This document shows positions 46,507 to 56,690 of a stretch of 64,000 nucleotides of DNA, piece by piece. A program made the translations under genes and the position numbers. The stretch's first letter is position 1, and every line of letters begins with the position of its first letter. The notes below the pieces were generated by a model. It was not told the DNA's origin. It worked only from the letters and a program-made list of their open reading frames with translations, and searched no databases. Source of the DNA: Tribonema minus (taxonomy: Eukaryota; Sar; Xanthophyceae; Tribonematales; Tribonemataceae); contig JAFCMP010000533.1 of the NCBI GenBank assembly GCA_017506865.1, forward strand, positions 612,999-676,998, written 5' to 3'.

Positions 46507-48421
46507 TCAAATGGCGGCGGCCTCGCCGCCGACGCCGAATTTAGCCTTGATCTCCTCGATCTCCCGCCGCTTCTTCATCTCGTCCACGCGCTTGAGCGCC
46601 TTGGTGGACTGGTAGTAGAGGACGATGAGGTAGCGGCCGCACACGTTAAAGCCGGAGAGGTGGTCGACTGCCGCCTTGGCGTCGTAGATGTCTTCGTACA
46701 CGACAAAGGCTGCGTGCGGGGCGCGACGGTGGAAGTGAGATGCGTGCCTCGTAACAAGGAGTTGATGTACAGTCGCAATAGCGCGACGAAGCGGGATGCG
46801 GCATAGCACTTGTGCGCGACTGTGAAGGTCTGCACGAGATGGCTGACGCACTCGGCGGCGTGCAACACCTGCGTGCTGCTGCCGTGAGCAGCGCAGCAGC
46901 ACGAGAGCGAGACTGGAGTCTGAGTCGTGTCTGACACTACAACCATGCCGAGCACCGATACAATATAACTATGCTGACTACCACCTACGATACAACCATG
47001 CTGAGCACTGATGTGGCGGCAAACTTCAAACTTCAAACGTGACAACATGCGCCTGCATCAATAGAGTTCTGAGTGCATGGCTCAGGGAACTTCAAGAGGA
47101 GACGCACCTGTGCCCCTCGTGTCCGGCTTGTCGCCCAGGCGTATTTGCCGAATCGCGCCGTACTTCCCGAAGATGTCGTACATTTCATCCGCCGTGATCT
47201 TGAACGGCAGGTTCCTGCGAAGAGCGCAGCGGCGCAGTGCGGTGATTCGACATAACTTTTGATGACCGAGAAGACATGCTAGTGCGCTAGTGAGCAGCAT
47301 TGGGACCCAGCCCAGCACTTGGAGCGCTGTTCCAAACGCATCCTGTAATCCAAGATGAGTTCTGACGACCATGGAAAACACAAATACGCCCGGTGAACAT
47401 CGGGAGCACTGGGAGCGCGGTTCCAAGAGCATCCTGCATTGGTTTCAATAGTGACAGAGTGCTGGTGCACCTCGCGTAGGCTGTGATGAGGGGTCAATGA
47501 GCGCTCCGCATGAGGCACAAGCGCGTATAGGGCAACTGAGAAAGATGTGGAAGCAGCGAAGCACCACTGCCGAGCCGCAATAATTGCTTCTGCTCATGGG
47601 AAATGCGGTGTTCAGCTTGTCCAGAAGTCACCGACGGGTTTTGACAAGCCTCTCTGCCAAAAGCGCTGCTCACTATGTCTCTGCATCAGAATTCCAATGA
47701 CTGTGGATGCATTACAGCTGAACCTGGGTTGTGCTGGTAAAGTGCTGCGGTCGAGGGCGACTGCAGGCGGCCCTTCACTTGTGGCGATTGCAAGTCTGTG
47801 TCCAGCTGCTCTGGAAACAATGAACGACCCCACACACCCCAAAGCCTGGGCGCTCATGAAATATGATGGCTTGCTGTAGCAGCAGTGCTAACACACTCCT
47901 CTCCATGACAAGCCCCTGCGCAGGGTGCTTGCGCCAACGATAAGTTAATGCGCTGCACAAGGCTCAATAGACCATGAGCAGACCGCATATGCGACAGCAC
48001 ACTAGGAGCATGGAAGATTGCACATGCCCTATGCAGCAAATAAGGTTGCTGCTACAGTACTGCTGCTGCCATGGCTGTGTGTTGGCTGGCGATGCCGCCG
48101 CTAATGTGTTCGCTTGCGATGCCAGTGAGTGCGGCATGAAAAACAACAATCTGGGAGCTGATAGACGCAAACTACCCTAAAGCAAGCCAATGTAGCATAT
48201 TTCAGACCAGGTAATAGTTTTTCCAGAATTAACAGAGTAAGCTGAGCGAGAGGATCCACTATTGCCAAGATGGTGTTCGCACCCTCAAACTTTCACTATG
48301 GCCGCGCCGGCAACATAATAATCAGTTGGCCAGCCATGACCTTCATTACTCACCTGACGTAGAGTATTCGATTGACCTCCGGAGGCAGCCGCCCTGTCCG
48401 CCTTTTGTCCATGTCAGCCAT
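46507..48421 (-). CDS. SF3B6: Splicing factor 3B subunit 6 (p14), 3 exons
   Basis: This U2 snRNP protein sits at the branch-point adenosine. Exons 48421-48354, 47214-47108 and 46709-46507 join in phase to 125 residues, exactly the usual length. Exon 1 encodes [11 protein letters not shown], with the Tyr that stacks on the branch adenosine in the human protein. Exon 2 encodes [20 protein letters not shown], the first RRM strand and helix. Exon 3 encodes [20 protein letters not shown] and the RNP-type YLIVLYY, then a charged helix and a GVGGEAAAI tail. It is close to the animal and plant forms over its whole length. It is head-to-head with NOP16. Three diverged copies of the exon 3 end lie downstream of the stop. 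Function is well established for the family. Confidence 0.97.
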
Positions 48422-48649
48422 AGTTTTGGTCCGAGTGTTGCCCGCGGCCTAAGCTAGACTTTGTTCGCTTTCAATACAGAGTCAACAGCCTGCCCTTTCC
48501 TTTCAAAACCAGCAGCAGCTCCCTCCCCTAGCCTGAGCTCCTGAAGTGATGGAAATAAAAAAGTTTAGCCTAGACTTCAACTAGAAGTTGAAGGTTGCAG
48601 GTCGGTGGTGAAGAGTGAAGACGACAGACACACAACACACACAGAGCAG
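48422..48649. promoter_or_regulatory. Divergent promoter region of SF3B6 and NOP16
   Basis: Only 228 bp separate the two start codons, so both transcripts should start here. It is less GC-rich than its surroundings and has the near-palindrome CTTCAACTAGAAGTTGAAG at about 48575. No TATA box is clear. Confidence 0.7.
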
Positions 48650-50613
48650 ATGAGGCCTCGGAAACAAAAAGCGCGTCGCTGCATCCCGCCTAAGGCAGCC
48701 AAGCAAAAGCTGAACAGAAAACACCTCCAACCCATCTTTCACAACGAAGTCATCGCAAAATCGTGGGACCCGAAAGCAAGTGCCAGAGTTAACTTGGCTC
48801 AGCTTGGACTGGCAACATCGGCCAACCATGTCATTCAGGCTGGACTGCAGCCTAGCCATGAGGCGGCGGTATTGGGGGGAAGGCCGGACGTGACGCGGGA
48901 GCAGGTGGTGCAGGCGCTGGGGGTGACAATCGATAGCCACGACCTCCAGGAGCTTACGAGGAATCCCAGATTGAAACCCATGAGCGAACACTATCAGAGG
49001 TGAGCGAGCCACCTTGTCCAAAGGACCGACTTTGCTAAGACATTGGCGGTCTGCCATCACGGTAGGCTGAAAGCACTTGGTCCGCAAGCGACGCCATAGT
49101 GCTGTAAAGTTGACGCTTCAGAACCCGCAGGACTGCCTGCAATTTGGGTCGAAATGTGGGGAAACGAATTCGTGCTGGCGGTGACATCGGCAGTTTGCTC
49201 AGCAGCATCTGGCTGCAGCCGCAGCACCAGCATCAGCGGTGAGTCAACAATGACAGAGTCAGCTGCTCCATCAGCTGCTGCTGCGGTCAGTCGACGCTGA
49301 GAAGTGAGCATACAGCAGCTCCAGACTGCCTTTCAGCATCAACACGATAGTTGCTGTTGTCACTTTATGACCAGGTAAAGCCTTGCTTGTACGCGGGCAA
49401 TTGTAAGGTCAATGAGAGCTGATTGAAATGGTGGAAAGGCAGCCACACGCTCGCATGCTGCAACGTCCGCAGCTTCTGCAACTGTATTCCCCGGCGGCAA
49501 TGCCCTCAGGCGCGGCCTCATTTTAATCTCAACCTAACCCTTATCCGAAGACACCTGCATGCTCAGCTGACAACAGTTGAGCAAAGTCATCAGTGTTGGC
49601 TTTGACTGGTTGTCACCCGATTCTTGGTGTCCTTCAGCTGTATCGTGGCGTATGTTTGCATGATGACGTGACGTAACTGCTGGATGGTGACACCTTAAGT
49701 TTGGCTCGACACGTTGTGCTCATGCATGGATAGGCTGCGATGCTGACAACATTTAGGCAGCAGCAGCGCATCGCTGCCGTTGCACGGCAGTAGCGGTATA
49801 TAAACAACTGGATGACAAAGGTACTAAAGGGGCGTGCGCTGGTGTGCGGAGGAAACTGCTACCTGCAGCAAGCTGTGGGAGGGCGCATTTGCATTGGCTG
49901 GCCATCGACCAAGCATTGTGCAGCGGCGGCGTGCGCAGTGCCACGACAACAAAAGTGCGGGTCGTATCCTCCTGTGTAGGCTAGGCCACCCCTCTACAGG
50001 CCCGGCCTGCAACACTACTTTGCACCGCTGTAACATCTAACAACGTGACTGAAGCCCAGTATTGTCCTTCTGTATGCTTGCTACATGCACCACACACACA
50101 CACGCTGCCCCGCCTGCGGACTGCAAGGTTAGACTTAGGGTTAGGGTTAGGACAAGAGGCCCAGATCATACTTCTACATACTTGCTGCGCCAGCAGTCTT
50201 GTACAACTTCAAGTACATACTTCAACTTGGCTGGTACTGCACGCTGTGCGCCCCCATGAGGCACTGTCACTGCGCGCACGGCCTGATGACAGTTTCTCGA
50301 ATTTCTGATCGTCCCCGCTCCGCTTCTCGGCGGTACGTTGCAAAGCTCATCGAGAATCACAGACCTTGCTAATAACAATCGCAATGCTGCGACGCGTGAC
50401 ACCGCCCCGCGTCTCGACAGGTACATGGCGAAGCTCATAGAGAAGCACGGCGACGACTACGTGGCCATGCGGCGCGACATCGAGACGAACTGGCGCCAGT
50501 ACGCCGAGGAGAAGTGCGAGCGGCTGTGCATCAAGTTCAAGTGCCTGAGCGATGAGCACAGGCTCGTGCCCGTGCCGGAGTTCAAGGGGCGGCGGCGAGC
50601 GGCGCCGCTGTAG
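48650..50613 (+). CDS. NOP16: Nucleolar protein NOP16, 2 exons
   Basis: A pre-60S ribosome assembly factor of the nucleolus. Exon 1 (48650-48999) starts MRPRKQKARRC and carries LNRKHL and the family block KSWDPKASARVNLAQLGLA. Exon 2 (50421-50613) carries the second block YMAKLIEKHGDDYVAMRRDI and CIKFKCL, and ends in a basic GRRRAAPL. The donor CAGAG|GTGAGC joins the acceptor TCGACAG|G in phase to give 180 residues, matching the usual length of about 180. The 1.4-kb intron contains a TTAGGG-type tract (50130-50152) and an echo of the exon 2 start. The ATG at 48650 is preferred because it gives the basic N-terminus seen in the family. Confidence 0.93.
50325..50375 (+). repeat. Echo of NOP16 exon 2 acceptor edge
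   Basis: It has TTCTCGGCGGTACGTTGCAA and AGCTCATCGAGAATCAC, versus TCTCGACAGGTACATGGCGA and AGCTCATAGAGAAGCAC at the real edge about 85 bp downstream. The copy has lost the AG (GGCG|GT). Confidence 0.85.
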
Positions 50614-52367
50614 CTCAGATGTTAATAGCAGTGCTTTGTTGTCCTGAAGTTGCTGAGCGCTGATTCGCGCACTGCTGGTGCTCCTGAATCCTATTGCTAC
50701 GCAATATTGTCACGTTGCATGCCGATCGCGTATGATGGCACTACTGGCGTTTGTCGCGCGCTGGTGTGTTGAGCGCTGCTGTGGAGCCGTGTACTCGTGC
50801 GTTTTCACATTCGTTTTCTTTCAAAGTCTGCTGAGCACTGACAGCACAGCTGATCTGCTGCCTGTTGCCATTCAATCCTGTACATGATGAGCACATGCGC
50901 GCTGATTAGTGCTACTTGTTGCCTAGAGCGCCGCGGTATGCCTGCTGTGATAAGTAGCCACGTGACGGAAATGCACAAAAATCAGCTCTAAGAAGAGTCA
51001 GCACTGATGGGATACAAATGATTAGGTGGCAAACTGCCAGGATGGCCTACTCTTGCGCCATGGCAACTGGCAGTGGCGCACCTTGAGTTCTATCCCAAAA
51101 GTTTTACGGATGTTGAAAGGACAAACGTAGCACGCAAATACGTTTGTAAACGAGCACAAAAACCGTACGTGACATGAGCGAGCTGCGCCAGGCGTTGCCA
51201 CTTTCGCCATTTGCTTTCAGTAGGGAAAACCAATTGATGCTTGGCGATGCTGGCGCATTACGGCGGCGCGACTCGCCCCACCTCTCAAGTCGAAATCGTT
51301 CTTGCTTTGAGGACCACGCTGCACCGGTAAGCATGCAGGCGCCGCATGCATCCTCTGTGCTGACCCGGATGCTTGCCCTAACCCTAACCCTTCTCAGGCG
51401 CCCCCATCGCACGTTGAAGCTGCTGCACAGCGCTACAGCATTATCTTGCCACCAAACCGCGTGCTGCGCACTGTGGGCAATACATCAGCGGCTACCTCTG
51501 CTGAATGATGGTGTGTAATGGAGTCAACCTAGTATAGCATATGGCTACACCCTAAGGCAAAGCGTGTATTTCAGTTAGTATTTGGGTGAAATGCACAACG
51601 ATCAGCTTCAACAGTCAGCACTAATGGACATGAACGTCATATGTCATGGTAGACTGTCATGACTCTCTAGTTTTGTAAGCACATGGCAACTCCCACACCG
51701 TTTTCACAAGTGTTACCGACACTGCACAGACACTGCATGCAATACCTGCTCGAGCTTCCTGGTGCCTGTTGGACCGCATAACTTGCCTTTGGACATGAGC
51801 GTGTGTGCAATATAATATGCCAGCAACAGATCATGCAAGTGACGAAAACACACTAAAGACGCTTTGACTGACTACTCGACTGGGTGTGCGGATTGCACAC
51901 AGAGTTGAAACAATCACACACAAGCACTGTGCGGCAGTTTGCGCCACCTCTCTGCCCAGCCAAATGCGTTTTTGCGGCATCTACGTACATGCATATGGAC
52001 TGCGTTTTGAAGGCAAGAGGACAGCACAAAATGAACCGCAAAACGGCATGGTCTTGTGCGCTGAGCGTAATGCGTGTGTAGTCAGTGCTCAGTGTGATGC
52101 GTGTGCAGTCAGTGCTCAGCTGCACTCTGGGGACGCGAGTGACAGCGGGTTTGATGTGCGGTAGGGCTGCAGGCAGTCTGATAAGTTACGACATCTTGAG
52201 GCACTGCGAGGACGCCAAGTCTACCAGCTATGATGCATCTCGCCTTGTGTGTGCTCATTTCACACATAACACTTTCTTTTTTTGAGATAGTGCACATGCG
52301 CGCACAGCACGCGTCTCAGGGTATCCATCATGCAACAGCGCTGAGACCTGACATATCTTTTCACCGA
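50614..52367. other. Intergenic, no gene recognised
   Basis: Short unrelated frames only. A two-and-a-half-unit CCCTAA tract lies at about 51375-51395. AT content is higher than in the flanking genes. GTCAGTGCTCAG recurs at 52080-52125. Confidence 0.5.
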
Positions 52368-54560
52368 TTCCACATGCTACACGAGCTGCACGCTCAATGG
52401 ACAGCAGCACATAATGTACAGTATTAAGCAACGCTGCGATGTGCGGTGATCAAGTGTACACATGCGCCATCAAGCACCAGCAAGAAACGCGATGATGCGG
52501 GCAATGCGCGTGTTAGAGAGAGACCACCGGCGTGCAGAAAAGTCAAATCGTAATGGTATTTATAGCACAGCAGAGGAGCACCGGCGGCTTCATCACCTAC
52601 GCCAGCGCACCAAGCGCAGTTTTCGACAGGCATCTAGTGTCGTCAATAACCAAAAACCCGCAACCTATTGCAGATGTGAGGCTGCAGTCTCCAGTACAAT
52701 ACTGTACAAAGCAGTACAGGCAGAGTACAGCTGCTTATGCCATCGCGCAGAGCGCATGGTAGCAGCGGCTGTGCCGTCTTGGAGTCTTGATCAAAATGGG
52801 TGATGGTGCCCCCGAACATATTGCGGACTCAGAATGCCCCCCCCCCCCCATGTGTAGGTATGTAGGTAAGGGATGACGTCCGGCAGAAACTCTTATGCCA
52901 TCGCGCAGAGCGCATGGTAGCAGCGGCTGTGCCGTCTTGGAGTCTTGATCAAAATGGGTGATGGTGCCCCCGAACATATTGCGGACTCAGAATGCCCCCC
53001 CCCCCCATGTGTAGGTATGTAGGTAAGGGATGACGTCCAGTAGAAACTCCGGGGTATAGGCACTCCAGGGCGCTCGGTCATCCGCAGAGTACATGCGCGG
53101 CAAAGAGACAAATGCAGCAGTAAACAGCGCAGAAAGCGGGTCAGTTTGTAACGATGGGCGAGCTTTGATGAGTTGAGCACTGATGGCAGCAGTGTTGAGG
53201 TAGCACATGTGAAACGGAATGGAGTAATCCAACCCCGCATGTTTTTGTCACATTCGTTGGAACAAGCCGTTGCCAAGCACGAAGGACAGACTGTGCTGGA
53301 GCTGCATTTGCCTTCAATGTCTTACACAAAGCAACGGTGGTTTTCAACATGCTCAGTACATGCAGCGATGCAATCACAGCAATGAGTTCTGAAACCCTTA
53401 CCTGCCCCCCTGTGGGCAGAAGCAGTCCCCGTGGCGCGGGGACAGCTCCAGCGTGAAGGAGGGTAGGCAATGCACCTGTGAACAGCAAGCAGGGCAAATG
53501 CATGCTGAGGTGAGCACATGCGTGCAGCAGTTGGTGAGATTGCAGAGGGTTCATAGAATTGCAAGGCCAAAAGCGGGAGCAGAAGAGCAAGCAGCAGGGG
53601 GCAAGGAAATGCCACGCTACCGTGCACAATAGCAATGTGAAGTGACAACGACTGGTGCGAGCTCAGGGTACTCATGGCAAAGCCTGCGAAACAACATTTC
53701 TCAGAACTGCTCTCACCTCCCCTTCGTCAGCGCTGCGGCGGTCTCGTCGTCCGCTGGCTCGTCGCTATCAGGCCCCCTCTCCCACTCTTGTCCCCGCCCC
53801 GAGGCGCCCAATCCAAACCTCAAACCTTGGCCGCACGCCCAAGCCCAACTCCCAATGATGCTCAACTTCACTCTCTGTGCGGCTCCTTTCCGGCGCTGCC
53901 GCAGCGGCTGCAGCCTCGTCTCCCCCTCTTCTTTCCGCTCCGAGTCGCCCAAACCAAACCTCACAACTTGGTCCCACGCCCGAGCCCAGCTCCAATGACG
54001 CCCAATTCCACTCTCTGCGCGGCTCCTTCAGGTGCTGCGTCCAGCCTCGTCTGCAACTCTTCTTTCCGCTCCGAGTCGCCCAATCCAATCCTCACATCTT
54101 GGTCCCACACCCGAGCCCAGCTCCAATGACGCCCAATTCCACTCGCTGCACGGCTCCTTCAAGTCTTCATACCCAAGTTGCCCATTGGAAGCGGAAGTGG
54201 GCTGGGGCTGCAAAACCCTCTCTGGGGAAGTGCAGAGCATGATGCTTTACATACATGACGCTGTGCATACAGGCCGGTCAGCCGGTGGGGCAGAGCGCTC
54301 TTGCAGTATCCAAGGGCTGCCAGAGCGCTTTGCTCAAGTGGCGCAACAAGGCACCTCCCTGAGCAAAGCGGTCTCACAGTCCCTGAACACCAGGTTCGTT
54401 CAGAAGGCCACCGAAGCGAGTCTGCGCCTGTCCGACGCACGCTGCCGCTTCAGTGTAGCCAGCGTTATCCCTTCCTTTGTCCACCAGTCGCTGCCGCGTA
54501 CTACGACCCTAGAGCCTTCAGAAATGGCTACCACTTCCGCGCTACTACAGTAAGGTGGCA
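52368..54560 (-). repeat. Gene-like repeat element, copy A
   Basis: Read on the minus strand, this 2.2-kb block matches copy B (59310-60985) over most of its length. Its 5' end as drawn (52368-53706) also matches copy C in inverted orientation. It contains protein-like stretches: SDWWTKEGITLATLKRQR with a stop after SVAF (54400-54550), a three-unit repeat with EWNWASLELGSG (53800-54170), and an 80-bp segment at 53405-53480 with acceptor and donor. The family is unrecognised. It could be a duplicated multi-exon gene or an element that carries one. Confidence 0.8.
52739..53053. repeat. 158-bp near-perfect tandem duplication
   Basis: The two units start with GCCATCGCGCAGAGCGCATG at 52739 and 52897 and include the CCCCCCCCCC run and GTGTAGGTATGTAGGTAAGG. 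It sits inside repeat copy A and is absent from copies B and C, so it is recent. Confidence 0.95.
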
Positions 54561-55081
54561 GCTCGCGCATCACCCCTCCCGCAGCAGGCCTAACGAGGCT
54601 CTGGCCGCTCCTCCTCCTCTCCCGCCGCCGCGCTGCTACTGTGAGAGCCACCACCAACGCTGCACGGCGGGTAAGTAGCCGTTACAAAAAAAACGGCTGC
54701 AGATATATCAAGCACTGCAGACAACTTCAGACAAAACGCAGAAGCTCGCTGCTCTCTCGCTCTGCAGCGCCAGCCAAGCGTGGTGATGGGCTTGACAAGT
54801 TTGCAATTGGCAGCGGAAGATGAGGCCTTGTTAATATGTGTTCTGCTTCCAGAACACAGTGCTCACCAAATGTTGGGTGAATGAGATGAGATGAACGACA
54901 ACGGGGAAAGAAGGAAGTTCAACCAAACGCTAGTTCAACAACATGAAGTTGAAGTCTGAGATCCAAAAACCGAGAGGGAGAGAGGGGGGGGGAGAGAGAG
55001 GGACAGCGTGTGTGTGTGCAGCCTGGAGTCTTCATCATCGTTGCCGCTCAGAGGCGATGGGCGTCCGCCCCGAAAACGGCG

Positions 55082-55276
55082 GATGACAGCCAAAATGTCA
55101 GGGGGGGAAGTGCCCATGCCCAGCCTCGTGCCGCTGCACGAAGTGCGGCTGGACAATCCGCTTTCCATAAGCAACGTGCAGCAGCTGGAATTTGTGGCGG
55201 CTGAGGCTGCGACAGTGCCGCGGGAACCAGTGCCGCGCATACTGCTCGATGTCAGGAAGTTGGCCGAGGGGCAGGT
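55082..55276 (+). CDS. Candidate first exon of an unrecognised gene
   Basis: An open frame starts MTAKMSGGEVPMPSL, continues HEVRLDNPLSISNVQQLEFV and RILLDVRKLAEGQ, and ends at GGGGCAG|GTGAGC, a good donor in phase 0. The composition looks coding (no low complexity). The segment at 55703-55778 inside copy C could be the next exon: acceptor TTCACAG|GTGCAT, residues ending SPRHGDCFCPQGG, donor GGGCAG|GTGAGG. I cannot name a family. An ATG at 55082 or the one at 55094 would start it. Confidence 0.4.
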
Positions 55277-55474
55277 GAGCAAATCGAATCGGATCTTGCA
55301 CTGCATGGCGGAGCATGCCACATGATGGCGTCGGCTGCATGTGTGCTGGTGCAGTGCTTAAGATCTGATGATCATGTGTACATCGTGAATCCGCAGACCG
55401 CAAATGCCGCAGCCAGTCATCAACAGCAGCATGATTTGGACTTTGCGTGAGCACTCAAGCTGCATTTGGGCACT

Positions 55475-56690
55475 GAGAAATGTTGTTTCGCAGGCTTTGC
55501 CATGAGTACCCTGAGCTCGCACCAGTCGTTGTCACTTCACATTGCTATTGTGCACGGTAGCGTGGCCTTTCCTTGCCCCCTGCTGCTTGCTCTTCTGCTC
55601 CCGCTTTTGGCCTTGCAATTCTATGAACCCTCTGCAATCTCACCAACTGCTGCACGCATGTGCTCACCTCAGCATGCATTTGCCCTGCTTGCTGTTCACA
55701 GGTGCATTGCCTACCCTCCTTCACGCTGGAGCTGTCCCCGCGCCACGGAGACTGCTTCTGCCCACAGGGGGGCAGGTGAGGGTTTCAGAACTCATTGCTG
55801 TGATTGCATCGCTGCATGTACTGAGCATGTTGAAAACGACTGTTGCTTTGTGTAAGACATTGAAGGCAAATGCAGCTCCAGCACAGTCTGTCCTTCGTGC
55901 TTGGCAACGGCTTGTTCCAACGAATGTGACAAAAACATGCGGGGTTGGATTACTCCATTCCGTTTCACATGTGCTACCTCAACACTGCTGCCATCAGTGC
56001 TCAACCCGTCAAGGCTCGCCCATCATTCAAAAACTGACCCGCTTTCTGCGCTGTTTACTGCTGCGTTTGTCTCTTTGCCACGCATGTACTCTGCGGATGA
56101 CCGAGCGCACTTGAGTGCCTATATCCCGGAGTTTCTACTGGACGTCATCCCTTGCCTACATGCCTACACCTGAGGGGGGGGGGGGGGCATTCTGAGTCCG
56201 CAATATATTCGGGGGCACCATCATCCATTCTGACAGATACTGTTGTGAGCTCTAGGACGTCAGCTCCAAAGACGGCACAGCCGCTGCTACCACGCGCTCT
56301 GCGCGGTGGCATGCGCAGCTGTACTGTGCCTGTACTGCTTTGTACAGTATTGTACTGGAGGCCCCCGCCTCACATCTGCAATAGGTTGCAGGTTTTGTGG
56401 GTATTTACAACCACTAGGTGCCTGTCTGGAACTGCGCTTCGTGCGCTGGCGTAGGTGATGCAGCCGCCAGTACTCCCCTGCTGTGCTATAAATACTATTA
56501 CGATTTGACTTTTCTGCACGCCGGTGGTCTCTCTCTAACACGTGCATTGCCCGCCTCATTGTGTCTCTTGCTACCATGGTGCTTGATGGGGCATGTGTAC
56601 ACTTGATCACCGCACAAGAGCAGCGTTGCGTTTGAGAGCTGTACATGGCTGCTGTCCATTGAGCGTGCAACTTGTATAGCATGTGCAATC
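55475..56690 (+). repeat. Gene-like repeat element, copy C
   Basis: It is an inverted copy of 52368-53706, running from CTGAGAAATGTTGTTTCGCA and GGCTTTGCCATGAGTACC to GAGCGTGCAACTTG. It lacks the part of A and B beyond that junction; the unique exon at 55082 lies there instead. Copies A and C form a 1.2-kb inverted repeat around a 1.8-kb centre. Confidence 0.9.
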
